Below are positions 56,256 to 64,000 of a stretch of DNA of 64,000 nt, in pieces. The stretch covers positions 1 through 64,000 of the forward strand of contig JADLBQ010000072.1 in the NCBI GenBank assembly GCA_020847635.1, written 5' to 3'. The first letter of the stretch is position 1; every line of letters starts with the position of its first letter. This DNA is from Bacteroidia bacterium (lineage in GTDB: Bacteria; Bacteroidota; Bacteroidia; AKYH767-A; OLB10). The notes below the pieces were generated by a model. It was not told the origin of the DNA. It saw only the letters and a list, made by a program, of their open reading frames with translations, and searched no databases. The position numbers and the translations under genes are program-made.

Positions 56256-58121
56256 ATGAATATGCGGACTCTAATTCTAATATCCTTTGTTTTACCATTA
56301 ACACTTACCCGTGTAAATGGCCAGGATCCGCATTTTTCGCAATACCAGAACCTCCCTCTCTATCTCAACCCTGCTCATACCGGAAACGGAATTCAGCATG
56401 TGCGTGCAGTAATGGCATATAGAAATCAATGGGCAAGTATTTCCAGCCCGTTTACCACTCAGGCTTTCATGCTCGATAAGGCAGTTGGAAGGTTTGGATT
56501 CGGTCTCTCTGCTTTACATAACGGAGCCGGATCTGCCGGATTTAATGAAACTTTCCTTAACGGTAACCTGGCATATCACATTCCTGTAAGTAAATATGCA
56601 AAACTGTCAGCTGGTATTCAGGCCGGGATGTTTAATAAATCCATTAACCTATCTAATTTAACTTTTGACAGCCAGTACATAGAAGATGTCGGGTTTAATG
56701 CAGATCTCCCCAATGGAGAAATTCTTTCAAATACATCCATAACCCGGCCTGATCTTGGATTTGGATTTATGTATCAGCGGGGGTTTAGCAACCCATCTTT
56801 GAAACTAAAGCCTTATGCCGGAGTTTCTTTCCTGCATATCAACCAGCCGAAAGAAACATTCATTACAGAAAAAAACACGTTACCTATCAGACAAACCTAT
56901 CAGCTTGGAGTGAGGATTATGCTTAACGAAAAGACTGAACTGAAACCATCTTCGGTGGTGATGATTCAGGATCATCACCACGAAGTATTTACCGGAGCCC
57001 TGTTGAATTATTTGCTTCCGAATCTGAACAAGCTCCAGTTCGGGCTGATGTTGAGAAACAATGATGCAGTAATCGCTTATGCAGGTTACCAAATCAGCCA
57101 GCTTTTTATTGGAACCAGTTATGATGTTAATTATTCTTCACTGAAAAGGGCAACCGGTGGTAAAGGGGGATTTGAGATTACCTTAAGTTATATTCCAAAA
57201 CGGAAAATCTATAAAGCTGAAGAACAGCCAAAAACCAGAAAGACGAATAAAACGGTCAAACCTGAAAAGGTTGTAAAAGCAGATCTGCAGCACAACATGA
57301 AACTGCTTTCCAATCCTTCACATCCGATGCAGATAGCACTGAGAACAAATCAGCAAGTAGCACAAATTCACCAACCTGTACCTAAGATAGAACCAACATC
57401 TGTTATTGTGACTGCAAAACCTGAGTTAAGAACCGAAAAAGAAATCAATACTTCAGTACCGGCAGCTACGAAAACTCAACAGCCCGAAGTTGTAACAAAT
57501 AATCCGGTTTCACAGGCTAATGACCAATTAAATACCAGTCACCCTGAGCATCATACAACTTCCAGTACAAAACCCAAACAGGCAGTTGATACAGATGGTG
57601 ATGGTATCGCTGATGACCAAGATGACTGTCCGTTTATCAAAGGACCGGAAGCAACCCGCGGATGTCCTGATTCTGATGGTGATAGTCTAATTGACATGAA
57701 AGATAAATGTCCCTTTGAAGCAGGCCCGGCAGAAAATTATGGTTGTCCGATTAAAGTGCCTACACTGGATAAATCAAAAATTATTAAGCAGTTCAGGAAT
57801 ATCGAATTTGAAACCGGGAAAGCCATTGTTCGCACTCCTGATATTTATGACATTATTGAGCATGCCATTGATGTCATGTATCAATATCCTGCAAGTTCAA
57901 TAATCCTTTCAGGACATACCGACAGTGAAGGCGATGCGCTCCATAACATGAGGCTGTCAGAAGCACGGGTTAATACAGTCAGACGCTATCTTATCGGTCA
58001 AGGAATCAATGAAAAGAGAATTAAAACTGTGTATTACGGTGAAACCATGCCATTAATGGATAACAGCACGGATTATGGAAAAGCCCGAAACCGCAGGGTA
58101 GAAATCAATATTTTCAGATAA
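56256..58121 (+). CDS. PorP/SprF family protein fused to TSP3 repeats and an OmpA domain
   Basis: The 621-aa protein has a signal peptide ([19 protein letters not shown]) and a PorP/SprF barrel of about 300 residues ([20 protein letters not shown] onwards). A Lys/Thr/Pro-rich linker, two thrombospondin type-3 calcium repeats ([30 protein letters not shown]) and a C-terminal OmpA-like peptidoglycan-binding domain ([20 protein letters not shown]) follow. SprF-type proteins are each paired with one type B cargo, and this one directly follows such a cargo gene. The OmpA part should anchor the barrel to the cell wall. It is cotranscribed with the WecA-like gene 5 nt downstream. Confidence 0.9.
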   Translation: MNMRTLILISFVLPLTLTRVNGQDPHFSQYQNLPLYLNPAHTGNGIQHVRAVMAYRNQWASISSPFTTQAFMLDKAVGRFGFGLSALHNGAGSAGFNETFLNGNLAYHIPVSKYAKLSAGIQAGMFNKSINLSNLTFDSQYIEDVGFNADLPNGEILSNTSITRPDLGFGFMYQRGFSNPSLKLKPYAGVSFLHINQPKETFITEKNTLPIRQTYQLGVRIMLNEKTELKPSSVVMIQDHHHEVFTGALLNYLLPNLNKLQFGLMLRNNDAVIAYAGYQISQLFIGTSYDVNYSSLKRATGGKGGFEITLSYIPKRKIYKAEEQPKTRKTNKTVKPEKVVKADLQHNMKLLSNPSHPMQIALRTNQQVAQIHQPVPKIEPTSVIVTAKPELRTEKEINTSVPAATKTQQPEVVTNNPVSQANDQLNTSHPEHHTTSSTKPKQAVDTDGDGIADDQDDCPFIKGPEATRGCPDSDGDSLIDMKDKCPFEAGPAENYGCPIKVPTLDKSKIIKQFRNIEFETGKAIVRTPDIYDIIEHAIDVMYQYPASSIILSGHTDSEGDALHNMRLSEARVNTVRRYLIGQGINEKRIKTVYYGETMPLMDNSTDYGKARNRRVEINIFR

Positions 58122-58126
58122 CAACA

Positions 58127-59218
58127 ATGAAAGATATAATAGTAATTCTGCTTCCCTTTATTTCATCCCTGTTCATCGCAATTCTGATTACGAGGCTATG
58201 GATCAAATCCGGAACAAAATGGCATCTTTTTGAGAAACCAGACGAAAGAAAGCACCATATTTTTTCTACTCCCAATATGGGAGGGATCGGGATTCTGGCT
58301 GCTCTGGTCATTCCGTTTTTTATACTGGGAGGAGTAGCTGATTTTACACAAACCCGTTTCATCATGGCCAGTACTTTCATCATGTTTTTTACCGGATTTT
58401 TTGATGACCTGTTAAATCTGACTCCGTCAAAAAAATTTTTTATGCAGTTAATCGCAGCCTTTATTGTTTGTCTTAACGGAATGGTATTGCATAATCTTCA
58501 TGGGTTGTTTGGAATTCATATCCTGGCAGAACCTTATGCTACTGCAATTACCACGATTATCATTGTCCTTTTTATCAATGCCTTTAATTTTATTGACGGA
58601 GTTGACGGACTTGCAGGCTCCATTGGATCAGTAAGTTCACTCATTTTTGGTATCCTGTTTTTTAAATCAGGACAAGGAGAAATGGCTTTATTGTCATTCT
58701 GCCTTTGCGGGGCTTTACTTGGGTTTTTATATTTTAACCGGTACCCGGCACGTATCTTTATGGGAGACACAGGTTCCCTGTTTGTCGGATTTTTATTAAT
58801 TGTTTCTGGTATCCAGGTCATTAATCAGGGTGTGGTTCAGCATCCTGACAATGAATCTTCAATTATGGCTTTTGTATTTGCCATTTTATTCATCCCGGTT
58901 TATGATCTGATCAGAGTTGTTACCATCAGACTTGTTACCGGCCAATCACCTCTTAAGCCTGACCGAAATCACCTTCATCACATGATTGGCAGACAGAATT
59001 TCGGACATAGCGGAATCACCTTTATAATCCTGGTTTTTAATCTGTCATTAATTTTCTTACAACAACAGATGCGGTTTGTTTCTATAAATTATTTTATTGT
59101 CATTTCAATATTAACTGCAATGCTAACCATGAACACCTATGTTGTTGCACGAATTTCGGTTTTACGGGATAAATTCTTAGGCACTGATAACCGTTTCTCG
59201 CATTTATCTGACCATTAA
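58127..59218 (+). CDS. Undecaprenyl-phosphate N-acetylhexosamine-1-phosphate transferase (WecA/TagO-like)
   Basis: The 363-aa protein has about eleven membrane segments and MraY/WecA family motifs: [15 protein letters not shown] near the N-terminus, [26 protein letters not shown] and the HHL block in [14 protein letters not shown]. It attaches GlcNAc-1-phosphate, or a related sugar phosphate, to undecaprenyl phosphate and starts O-antigen- or capsule-like polymers. In Bacteroidota such polymers (A-LPS) also modify T9SS cargo, which may explain the position next to T9SS genes; that link is inference. Confidence 0.92.
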   Translation: MKDIIVILLPFISSLFIAILITRLWIKSGTKWHLFEKPDERKHHIFSTPNMGGIGILAALVIPFFILGGVADFTQTRFIMASTFIMFFTGFFDDLLNLTPSKKFFMQLIAAFIVCLNGMVLHNLHGLFGIHILAEPYATAITTIIIVLFINAFNFIDGVDGLAGSIGSVSSLIFGILFFKSGQGEMALLSFCLCGALLGFLYFNRYPARIFMGDTGSLFVGFLLIVSGIQVINQGVVQHPDNESSIMAFVFAILFIPVYDLIRVVTIRLVTGQSPLKPDRNHLHHMIGRQNFGHSGITFIILVFNLSLIFLQQQMRFVSINYFIVISILTAMLTMNTYVVARISVLRDKFLGTDNRFSHLSDH

Positions 59219-59277
59219 AAAGCCTGTTCCCGGACTTACTACAGATTGTTTTACTTTGTCAGTCTTAAAAATCTGAC

Positions 59278-60651
59278 ATGCGAAAACTTATTCTTATCAT
59301 TTCATTAGTTTTTGGTATTGCTATTCATACTAAGTCCCAGTCACTTGACTCAATCGCTATAAGACGAATATATAACACTACATTAGCTGAACAAAAGTCT
59401 TCTCAATGGCTCGGGCAACTATGCCTTAATATTGGTCACAGGTTAAGTGGCTCCCAACAGGCAGAGCAGGCAGTTAACTGGGCTGATAGCCTCATGAACT
59501 CATTGAGTTTTGATGTTTACAAACAAGAGTGCATGGTTCCGGTATGGGTCAGGGGAGCTGAAGAACAAGCCTGGATCATCTCAGGCAATAATAAAATAGA
59601 AGTTCCGGTTCTGGCTCTTGGAGGCAGCATTTCAACTCCGCCAAATGGAATCAGAGGAAAAATTGTCGAAGTAAAAAACTTTGAAGAACTCGACAAACTT
59701 GCAGATCTCGGTCAGGTTAACGGAAAAATTGTTTTTTATAATACTCCGATGGATCAGACCAAGATAAACACCTTTGAAGCTTATGGTGAAGCAGTCAGAT
59801 ATCGATGGGCAGGTGCTATCCGTGCAGCCGGTTATGGTGCTATTGGTGCTGTGGTACGATCTGTAACAACAGCTCTCGATGATATCCCGCATACAGGTAC
59901 AATGGGTTATTCGGATACAATTAAAAAGATACCGTCTTGTGCTATCAGTAGCAAAGGTGCAGAGACCTTAAGCCGTTTAAGAAGAGGTAATCCCAACCTT
60001 GAGTTTCTTTTTCAGTTCCAGACAAAGACCCATCCGGATGCAAAATCCTATAATGTCATAGGTGAGTTGAAAGGCACTGAGAAACCCGATGAAATCATAG
60101 TTGTCGGAGGGCATTTAGATTCATGGGATGTAGGCCAGGGTGCACATGATGATGGTGCAGGCTGTGTTCAGGCAATAGAAGCATTATATGTTCTCAAATC
60201 ACTGGGTATTCCGCTAAAAAGAACCGTAAGAGCGGTGATGTTTATGAACGAGGAAAATGGAAGCCGGGGTGGTAAAAAATTTGCAGAAGTTGCAAAGCTG
60301 AAAAATGAGAAAATAATTGCAGCCATTGAATCCGATGCCGGTGGGCATGTTCCGCGGGGATTCGGGTTTAAAGGTGATTCGGCCAAAGTGGCTGCTGTTA
60401 TGAAATACAAAGAACTGTTTACTCCTTATATGACAGACTACTGGAAACCCGGATACGGAGGTGAAGATATCCGCCATCTGGAGGATCTTGGGACTCTGCT
60501 TATCGGATTCCATCCGGATTCACAACGTTATTTTGATTACCATCATTCTGCCAATGACACTTTTGACAAAGTCAATTCACGTGAACTGGCATTAGGCTCA
60601 GCAACCATGGCAGCTTTGATTTTTTTAATCAGTCAATACGGAGTTGATTAA
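59278..60651 (+). CDS. Secreted M28-type zinc aminopeptidase/carboxypeptidase
   Basis: The 457-aa protein has a signal peptide (KLILIISLVFGIAIHTKSQ). A PA-like inserted domain precedes the M28 catalytic region. All expected di-zinc ligands are visible: His/Asp in VGGHLDSWDVG, Asp in GAHDDGAG, Glu-Glu in FMNEENGSRGG, Asp in IESDAGG and the late His in YHHSANDTFDKVN. It should release amino acids from peptides in the periplasm or outside. The start ATG is partly in a small inverted repeat (TGTCAG..CTGACA) that could hinder the ribosome site. Confidence 0.9.
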   Translation: MRKLILIISLVFGIAIHTKSQSLDSIAIRRIYNTTLAEQKSSQWLGQLCLNIGHRLSGSQQAEQAVNWADSLMNSLSFDVYKQECMVPVWVRGAEEQAWIISGNNKIEVPVLALGGSISTPPNGIRGKIVEVKNFEELDKLADLGQVNGKIVFYNTPMDQTKINTFEAYGEAVRYRWAGAIRAAGYGAIGAVVRSVTTALDDIPHTGTMGYSDTIKKIPSCAISSKGAETLSRLRRGNPNLEFLFQFQTKTHPDAKSYNVIGELKGTEKPDEIIVVGGHLDSWDVGQGAHDDGAGCVQAIEALYVLKSLGIPLKRTVRAVMFMNEENGSRGGKKFAEVAKLKNEKIIAAIESDAGGHVPRGFGFKGDSAKVAAVMKYKELFTPYMTDYWKPGYGGEDIRHLEDLGTLLIGFHPDSQRYFDYHHSANDTFDKVNSRELALGSATMAALIFLISQYGVD

Positions 60652-60663
60652 ATTCAGTCCTCA

Positions 60664-60693
60664 TTTCTGAAAAAGAATTCAGCTTTTCAGAAA
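60664..60693. repeat. 10-bp perfect inverted repeat between the M28 and TPR genes
   Basis: TTTCTGAAAA-AGAATTCAGC-TTTTCAGAAA has 10-bp arms around a 10-nt loop, 12 nt after the M28 stop. No T-run follows, so it is either a weak terminator or an operator. Confidence 0.45.
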
Positions 60694-60760
60694 ATATTCT
60701 TACCTGTTGCCGTTTAAGTACTCATAATATCTCCATGGACCAATTCATTTCTTTGCAAGT

Positions 60761-62587
60761 ATGTCTTTCAAGATAGCAATCACATTTGCAGCTACTGTTC
60801 TGATAGCCTTACTTTCAATTCATAAAATTTCTGCCCAGGCCCAAAACAACCTGGAACTGGCAAACCAATACTATTCTACTGGCGAATATGAAAAAGCAGT
60901 TGTGTACTATGCCAGGCATTATAATTATGATCCCTTTGCAAGCTACCCCGGGTATTTGAAATGCCTCACCCTGCTGCAGGATTTCAAGGAAGCTGAGAAA
61001 CTGGTCAAAAAACAAATGAAAAAACTGCCAAATGAGTTGGCTTTATACATTGACCTTGGAAAGCTATATGCTGCTCAAAATGAGAATGACAAAGCTAATC
61101 AGCAATACGAGAAAGCCATTCGTTTACTCACTCAGGATGTAGGTTCTGCAATCCGGCTGGGTTATGCTTTTGCCGAAGCCGGGCTTACTGGGAAAGCAAT
61201 TGAAACCTATCAAACAGCCCGCAAACTAAATCCCACCTATCCATTCGGATTCGAACTGGCAGAAATGTATGCCCGAGACGGTAAACTACAGGCAATGATT
61301 GAAGAATACCTTAATTTATTAATGGTAAACGAGCAATACTATTCCAATGTTCAGGCAATCATGCAGAATAAAATTGTAAACGATGCAAGCGGAGCTGTCA
61401 GTAGTGAACTCAGGACTGAATTACTTAGAAGAATCCAGAAGCCCTCCAGTCCAATTGTTTACGGAGATATGATTTACTGGCTCTTTATTCAGGAGAAAGA
61501 TTTTGAATCTGCACTGATTCAGGCAAAAGCAATAGATAAAAGACTGGATGAGGGAGGAGCAAGAATTTTGTCACTTGGTAGAATGTGTGTTGCTAATGAA
61601 AAATACGAGACTGCAGAAAAGTGTTTTCGTGCTGTTATTGAGAAAGGTGAGAAAAATTCATATTATAATACTGCTCGAATTGAATTGGTTAATGCTTCAA
61701 CCAAACGACTTACGTCACAGGGCTTACCTTCAGCAGAAGAGCTTGCCACTTTGAATAACGAACATGTTATTGTATTAAATCAGCTTGGAAGAAATTTAAC
61801 TACTGCATCACTACTCTTCAGCTATGCCCACCTGAAAGCATTTTATATGAATCAGGTTGACAGTGCAGTTTCCATTCTGACAGAGTTAATTGATATGCCC
61901 GGTATCTCTCCCTTATTTAAAGCACAATGTAAATTAGAGTTGGGAGATATCTATATATTCAAAGGAGAGGTTTGGGAGGCAGCATTGCTTTATGGCCAGG
62001 TTGATAAAGATTTTAAACAGGAAGCGATCGGGAGAGAAGCAAAATTCAGGAATGCCCGCTTATCTTACTACATGGGTGAATTTGAATGGGCTGCCGCACA
62101 ACTGAATGTATTGAAAGCAGCAACTTCACAGCTGATTGCGAATGATGCCCTCTCACTTTCACTTTTAATCATTGATAATACAGGTCTTGATTCGATTACC
62201 GGGCCTTTAATGCTGTATTCAAAAGCCGACTTACTAACCTTTCAAAACAATTACCGCCAGGCATTAGATACTCTTGATTTATTGCTGAACCGTTTTGCAA
62301 ACCATTCACTGACAGATGAGGCCTGGTTCCTGAAAGCCAGAATTTTTATTCAGCTGAACCAATTCGACACAGCAGCTTATTACTTCAATCAGGTTGTACT
62401 GTGGTATGGAAATGATATTCTAGCAGATGATGCTTTGTATCAGCTTGGTCTCTTATATGAAAACAAACTTCATAATAAAGAAAAAGCAATGGTGGCTTAT
62501 GAAACTCTGCTTATCAAATATCCGGGCAGCCTGCTGGCAAGTGATGCCCGCAGACGGTTCAGAACTTTACGGGGTGATGTTAACTGA
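60761..62587 (+). CDS. Secreted TPR-repeat protein of unknown function
   Basis: The 608-aa protein has a signal peptide (KIAITFAATVLIALLSIHKISAQ). TPR repeats run through most of its length, for example NLELANQYYSTGEYEKAVVYYARHYN, ALYIDLGKLYAAQNENDKANQQYEKA and AWFLKARIFIQLNQFDTAAYYF. No enzyme domain is visible. Such proteins scaffold envelope complexes; a specific partner cannot be named. It is followed 3 nt later by the DUF4286 gene. Confidence 0.8.
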   Translation: MSFKIAITFAATVLIALLSIHKISAQAQNNLELANQYYSTGEYEKAVVYYARHYNYDPFASYPGYLKCLTLLQDFKEAEKLVKKQMKKLPNELALYIDLGKLYAAQNENDKANQQYEKAIRLLTQDVGSAIRLGYAFAEAGLTGKAIETYQTARKLNPTYPFGFELAEMYARDGKLQAMIEEYLNLLMVNEQYYSNVQAIMQNKIVNDASGAVSSELRTELLRRIQKPSSPIVYGDMIYWLFIQEKDFESALIQAKAIDKRLDEGGARILSLGRMCVANEKYETAEKCFRAVIEKGEKNSYYNTARIELVNASTKRLTSQGLPSAEELATLNNEHVIVLNQLGRNLTTASLLFSYAHLKAFYMNQVDSAVSILTELIDMPGISPLFKAQCKLELGDIYIFKGEVWEAALLYGQVDKDFKQEAIGREAKFRNARLSYYMGEFEWAAAQLNVLKAATSQLIANDALSLSLLIIDNTGLDSITGPLMLYSKADLLTFQNNYRQALDTLDLLLNRFANHSLTDEAWFLKARIFIQLNQFDTAAYYFNQVVLWYGNDILADDALYQLGLLYENKLHNKEKAMVAYETLLIKYPGSLLASDARRRFRTLRGDVN

Positions 62588-62590
62588 GAA

Positions 62591-62914
62591 ATGGCAAAGA
62601 TCCTTTATAATGTAACAGTGAAAGTTGACCATGACATACATAGTCACTGGCTTGAATGGTTGCAACAACATCATATTCCGGCTGTCTTAGAAACCGGTTG
62701 TTTTACCGGCTACCGGTTAATGAGACTCATCAGCGAACCGGATGATGACGGCTTTACCTACTCAATACAATATACGTGTAAACATCTTTCTGCTTATGAA
62801 CGATACATTAACTTTTTCTCGGAAGGTTTACGTCAACAAAGCGAAAAACTTTATAAAGGAAAAACTGTTATTTTCCGCACCGTTTTAGAATATGTGGATG
62901 AATTTGGTCAATAG
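62591..62914 (+). CDS. DUF4286 family protein
   Basis: The 107-aa protein matches the DUF4286 pattern (ILYNVTVKVDHDIHSHWLEWLQQHHIP, then GFTYSIQYTC and KTVIFRTVLEYV). It is small, cytoplasmic, predicted alpha/beta (ferredoxin-like), of unknown function and common in Bacteroidota. It starts 3 nt after the TPR gene and overlaps the next gene by 23 nt, so the three are cotranscribed. Confidence 0.85.
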   Translation: MAKILYNVTVKVDHDIHSHWLEWLQQHHIPAVLETGCFTGYRLMRLISEPDDDGFTYSIQYTCKHLSAYERYINFFSEGLRQQSEKLYKGKTVIFRTVLEYVDEFGQ

Positions 62915-63755
62915 TATCAGGCCTCTGTTTATTTCTTTGATTTTCATTACCTGTCCTGTTGCAGCTCAAACACTGTCTGCTGATGAACTTTTTGATAAGA
63001 TGCTGGCAGCAATGAAAGAAGTACGGACTGCCAGTTTTGTCCTGGATATTAATGAACGGATCAGGGGTGAAATGAAGCACGATCAGTTTGTTGTGAAATT
63101 AAATGCCAAACCCTTTAAAGTTTATGTTTACAGTGTTACTCCCAATCCGGGGGCAGAGGCATTGATAATTACCGGTGAGAACAATAACAAAGCACTCATC
63201 AATCCCAATATGCGGCTGATTCCATCCTTAAGCCTGAGTCCATATCATCAGCTTCTGAGAAAAAATCATCAATACACACTGCTTCATATTGGTTTCGATT
63301 TTGTATACAGGGTGTGTAGCGGTTATAAGCAAAAATTTGGAAACTCCTTTTCAGATTACCTCGAATCTGAGTCTGAAATCATCTGGAAAGGCCAAAGCTA
63401 TTATCAGTTAGTAATTCAATCGGACAACTTTCACTGGACTGATTATACAGTTCAGCAGGGAGAAAACCTGGTCAGTATTGCTAAAAAACTTCTGGTAAAT
63501 GACTATATGATCCTTGAGCATAATCGCAGAATTAAGAACTTTGATGATGTTAAACCCGGTCAGATTATAAGAGTACCTTCTGTTTTTGGGAAGAAGATAG
63601 TCTTTTATATTGATAAACGAACGTTTCTCCCGCTGGTTCAGATAGTTTATGATGATAAAGGTTTGTATAGCAGAATTGAAATGTCAAGCTATATTCATAA
63701 TCCGTTATTTACAATTGATGATTTCTCACGAAAAAATAAAAAATATGGTTTTTAG
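62892..63755 (+). CDS. DUF1571-like secreted protein with an embedded LysM domain
   Basis: The 287-aa protein has a signal peptide (LVNSIRPLFISLIFITCPVAAQ). It has an N-terminal LolA-like/DUF1571 half (DKMLAAMKEVRTASFVLDINERIRGEM), then a LysM domain at about 184-230 (DYTVQQGENLVSIAKKLL, ending DVKPGQIIRVPS). The final beta strands resume (KKIVFYIDKRTFLPLVQIVYDD). LysM binds peptidoglycan, so the protein may sit at the cell wall. The placement of LysM inside the other fold is unusual. Start is ATG 62892 or 62898, overlapping the DUF4286 gene. Confidence 0.78.
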   Translation: MWMNLVNSIRPLFISLIFITCPVAAQTLSADELFDKMLAAMKEVRTASFVLDINERIRGEMKHDQFVVKLNAKPFKVYVYSVTPNPGAEALIITGENNNKALINPNMRLIPSLSLSPYHQLLRKNHQYTLLHIGFDFVYRVCSGYKQKFGNSFSDYLESESEIIWKGQSYYQLVIQSDNFHWTDYTVQQGENLVSIAKKLLVNDYMILEHNRRIKNFDDVKPGQIIRVPSVFGKKIVFYIDKRTFLPLVQIVYDDKGLYSRIEMSSYIHNPLFTIDDFSRKNKKYGF

Positions 63756-63793
63756 AAGTTTATGATAGCAGTAGAAGTGTCATTTGTTTCTTT

Positions 63794-63801
63794 TAAGTTT
63801 G
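63794..63801 (+). promoter_or_regulatory. -7 promoter element of nuoA
   Basis: TAAGTTTG, a perfect TAnnTTTG, ends 16 nt before the nuoA ATG. No TTG at the proper -33 distance. Confidence 0.45.
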
Positions 63802-63817
63802 CAAGTACAAAATAACA

Positions 63818-64000
63818 ATGGGTGCAACCTCTGTAATCATATTAATTATCAGTGCTGTATTATTTTCAGCAGGCGGAATTCTGGTTGGAAAATTATTGGT
63901 AAAAAGTAAACCTTCAAAAGTTAAAGGTGAAGCCTACGAATGCGGAGTTCCTACTCAGGGTCAGTCATGGGTTCAGTTCAGTGTCGGATATTATTTGTTT
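63818..64000 (+). CDS. nuoA: NADH-quinone oxidoreductase subunit A, cut by the right window edge
   Basis: Not in the ORF track because it runs off the window. From ATG 63818 the frame gives one membrane segment (SVIILIISAVLFSAGGILVG) and then KGEAYECGVPTQGQSWVQFSVGYYLF, the YECG block that marks NuoA/ND3 (the Cys is on the quinone-site loop). NuoA is an inner-membrane subunit of complex I. This is probably the first gene of a nuo operon continuing to the right. Confidence 0.93.
   Translation, partial: MGATSVIILIISAVLFSAGGILVGKLLVKSKPSKVKGEAYECGVPTQGQSWVQFSVGYYLF

Noticed and set aside
57200-57600. Repetitive-looking Lys/Thr/Pro/Gln-rich DNA in the PorP-OmpA gene
   Set aside because: It is a linker between the barrel and the TSP3 repeats, without exact repeated units.
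1-64000. Mobile elements, CRISPR arrays, restriction or phage-defence systems
   Set aside because: No transposase, integrase, regularly spaced repeats, methylase, toxin-antitoxin pair or flanking direct repeats could be found; composition looks uniform.

Overview
The window is a continuous stretch of AT-rich chromosome from a member of the Bacteroidota. The evidence is the type IX secretion (T9SS) gene sprA in its usual company (gcvH, a vanZ-like gene, tonB), a PorP/SprF protein next to a type-B (CHU_C) sorting-domain protein, a PorV/PorQ-family protein, a TonB-dependent receptor with an N-terminal carboxypeptidase-regulatory-like domain, DUF4286, and many perfect matches to the Bacteroidota -7 promoter element TAnnTTTG at plausible distances from start codons. 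I cannot place it below phylum. No rRNA, tRNA, CRISPR array, insertion sequence or prophage was found; this is mostly core chromosome.

Layout. 1-2641 (-): a membrane/envelope operon (LPG-synthase-like flippase, processive GT2, lysophospholipid acyltransferase cut by the window edge). 2754-4396: ruvC (+), then greA-HIT (-). 4417-13358 (-): TonB-dependent receptor, a 1380-aa secreted protein and a PorV/PorQ-like barrel in one transcription unit. 13491-15006 (-): a small membrane-anchored unknown and a class I ribonucleotide reductase R2 homologue that has lost every metal ligand and radical residue. 15259-19488 (-): acpP-fabF-rnc followed by an M3 peptidase. 20045-24207: pfkB (-) divergent from msrC - Ig-like lipoprotein - SanA-like - arsC-like (+). 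24238-29158 (-): TPR lipoprotein, TMTC-like GT-C/TPR protein and hemW, plus a MurG-like glycosyltransferase. 29231-33715: housekeeping genes (trmB, tadA, response regulator, bacilliredoxin, rpsU, fbp). 33895-44684: membrane patatin, J-domain protein, prolyl oligopeptidase, polyprenyl synthase, nucleotide-sugar genes and an RND/MMPL transporter. 44934-53785 (+): sprA-gcvH-vanZ-tonB. 53943-59218 (+): an NHL/PKD/CHU_C protein interrupted by one in-frame TAG, its PorP/SprF partner fused to an OmpA domain, and a WecA/TagO-like transferase. 59278-64000 (+): M28 peptidase, large TPR protein, DUF4286, a DUF1571-like protein with an embedded LysM domain, and the start of nuoA.

How it fits together. 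Several loci serve the cell envelope and T9SS: SprA is the outer-membrane translocon, PorV/PorQ and PorP/SprF relatives handle cargo, TonB energises receptors, and the WecA-like, RfbA and epimerase genes supply surface polysaccharide precursors. The most unusual item is the R2-like pseudoenzyme at 14041-15006: it is colinear with active R2 from its first residue, yet all six metal ligands, the radical tyrosine and the radical-transfer residues are replaced. It recalls yeast Rnr4 but, as far as I know, is not a recognised bacterial class. Second-rank items are the PorP-OmpA fusion beside its nonsense-interrupted cargo gene, the TonB receptor/secreted protein/PorV operon, the LysM insertion, and a set of very short-leader promoters.
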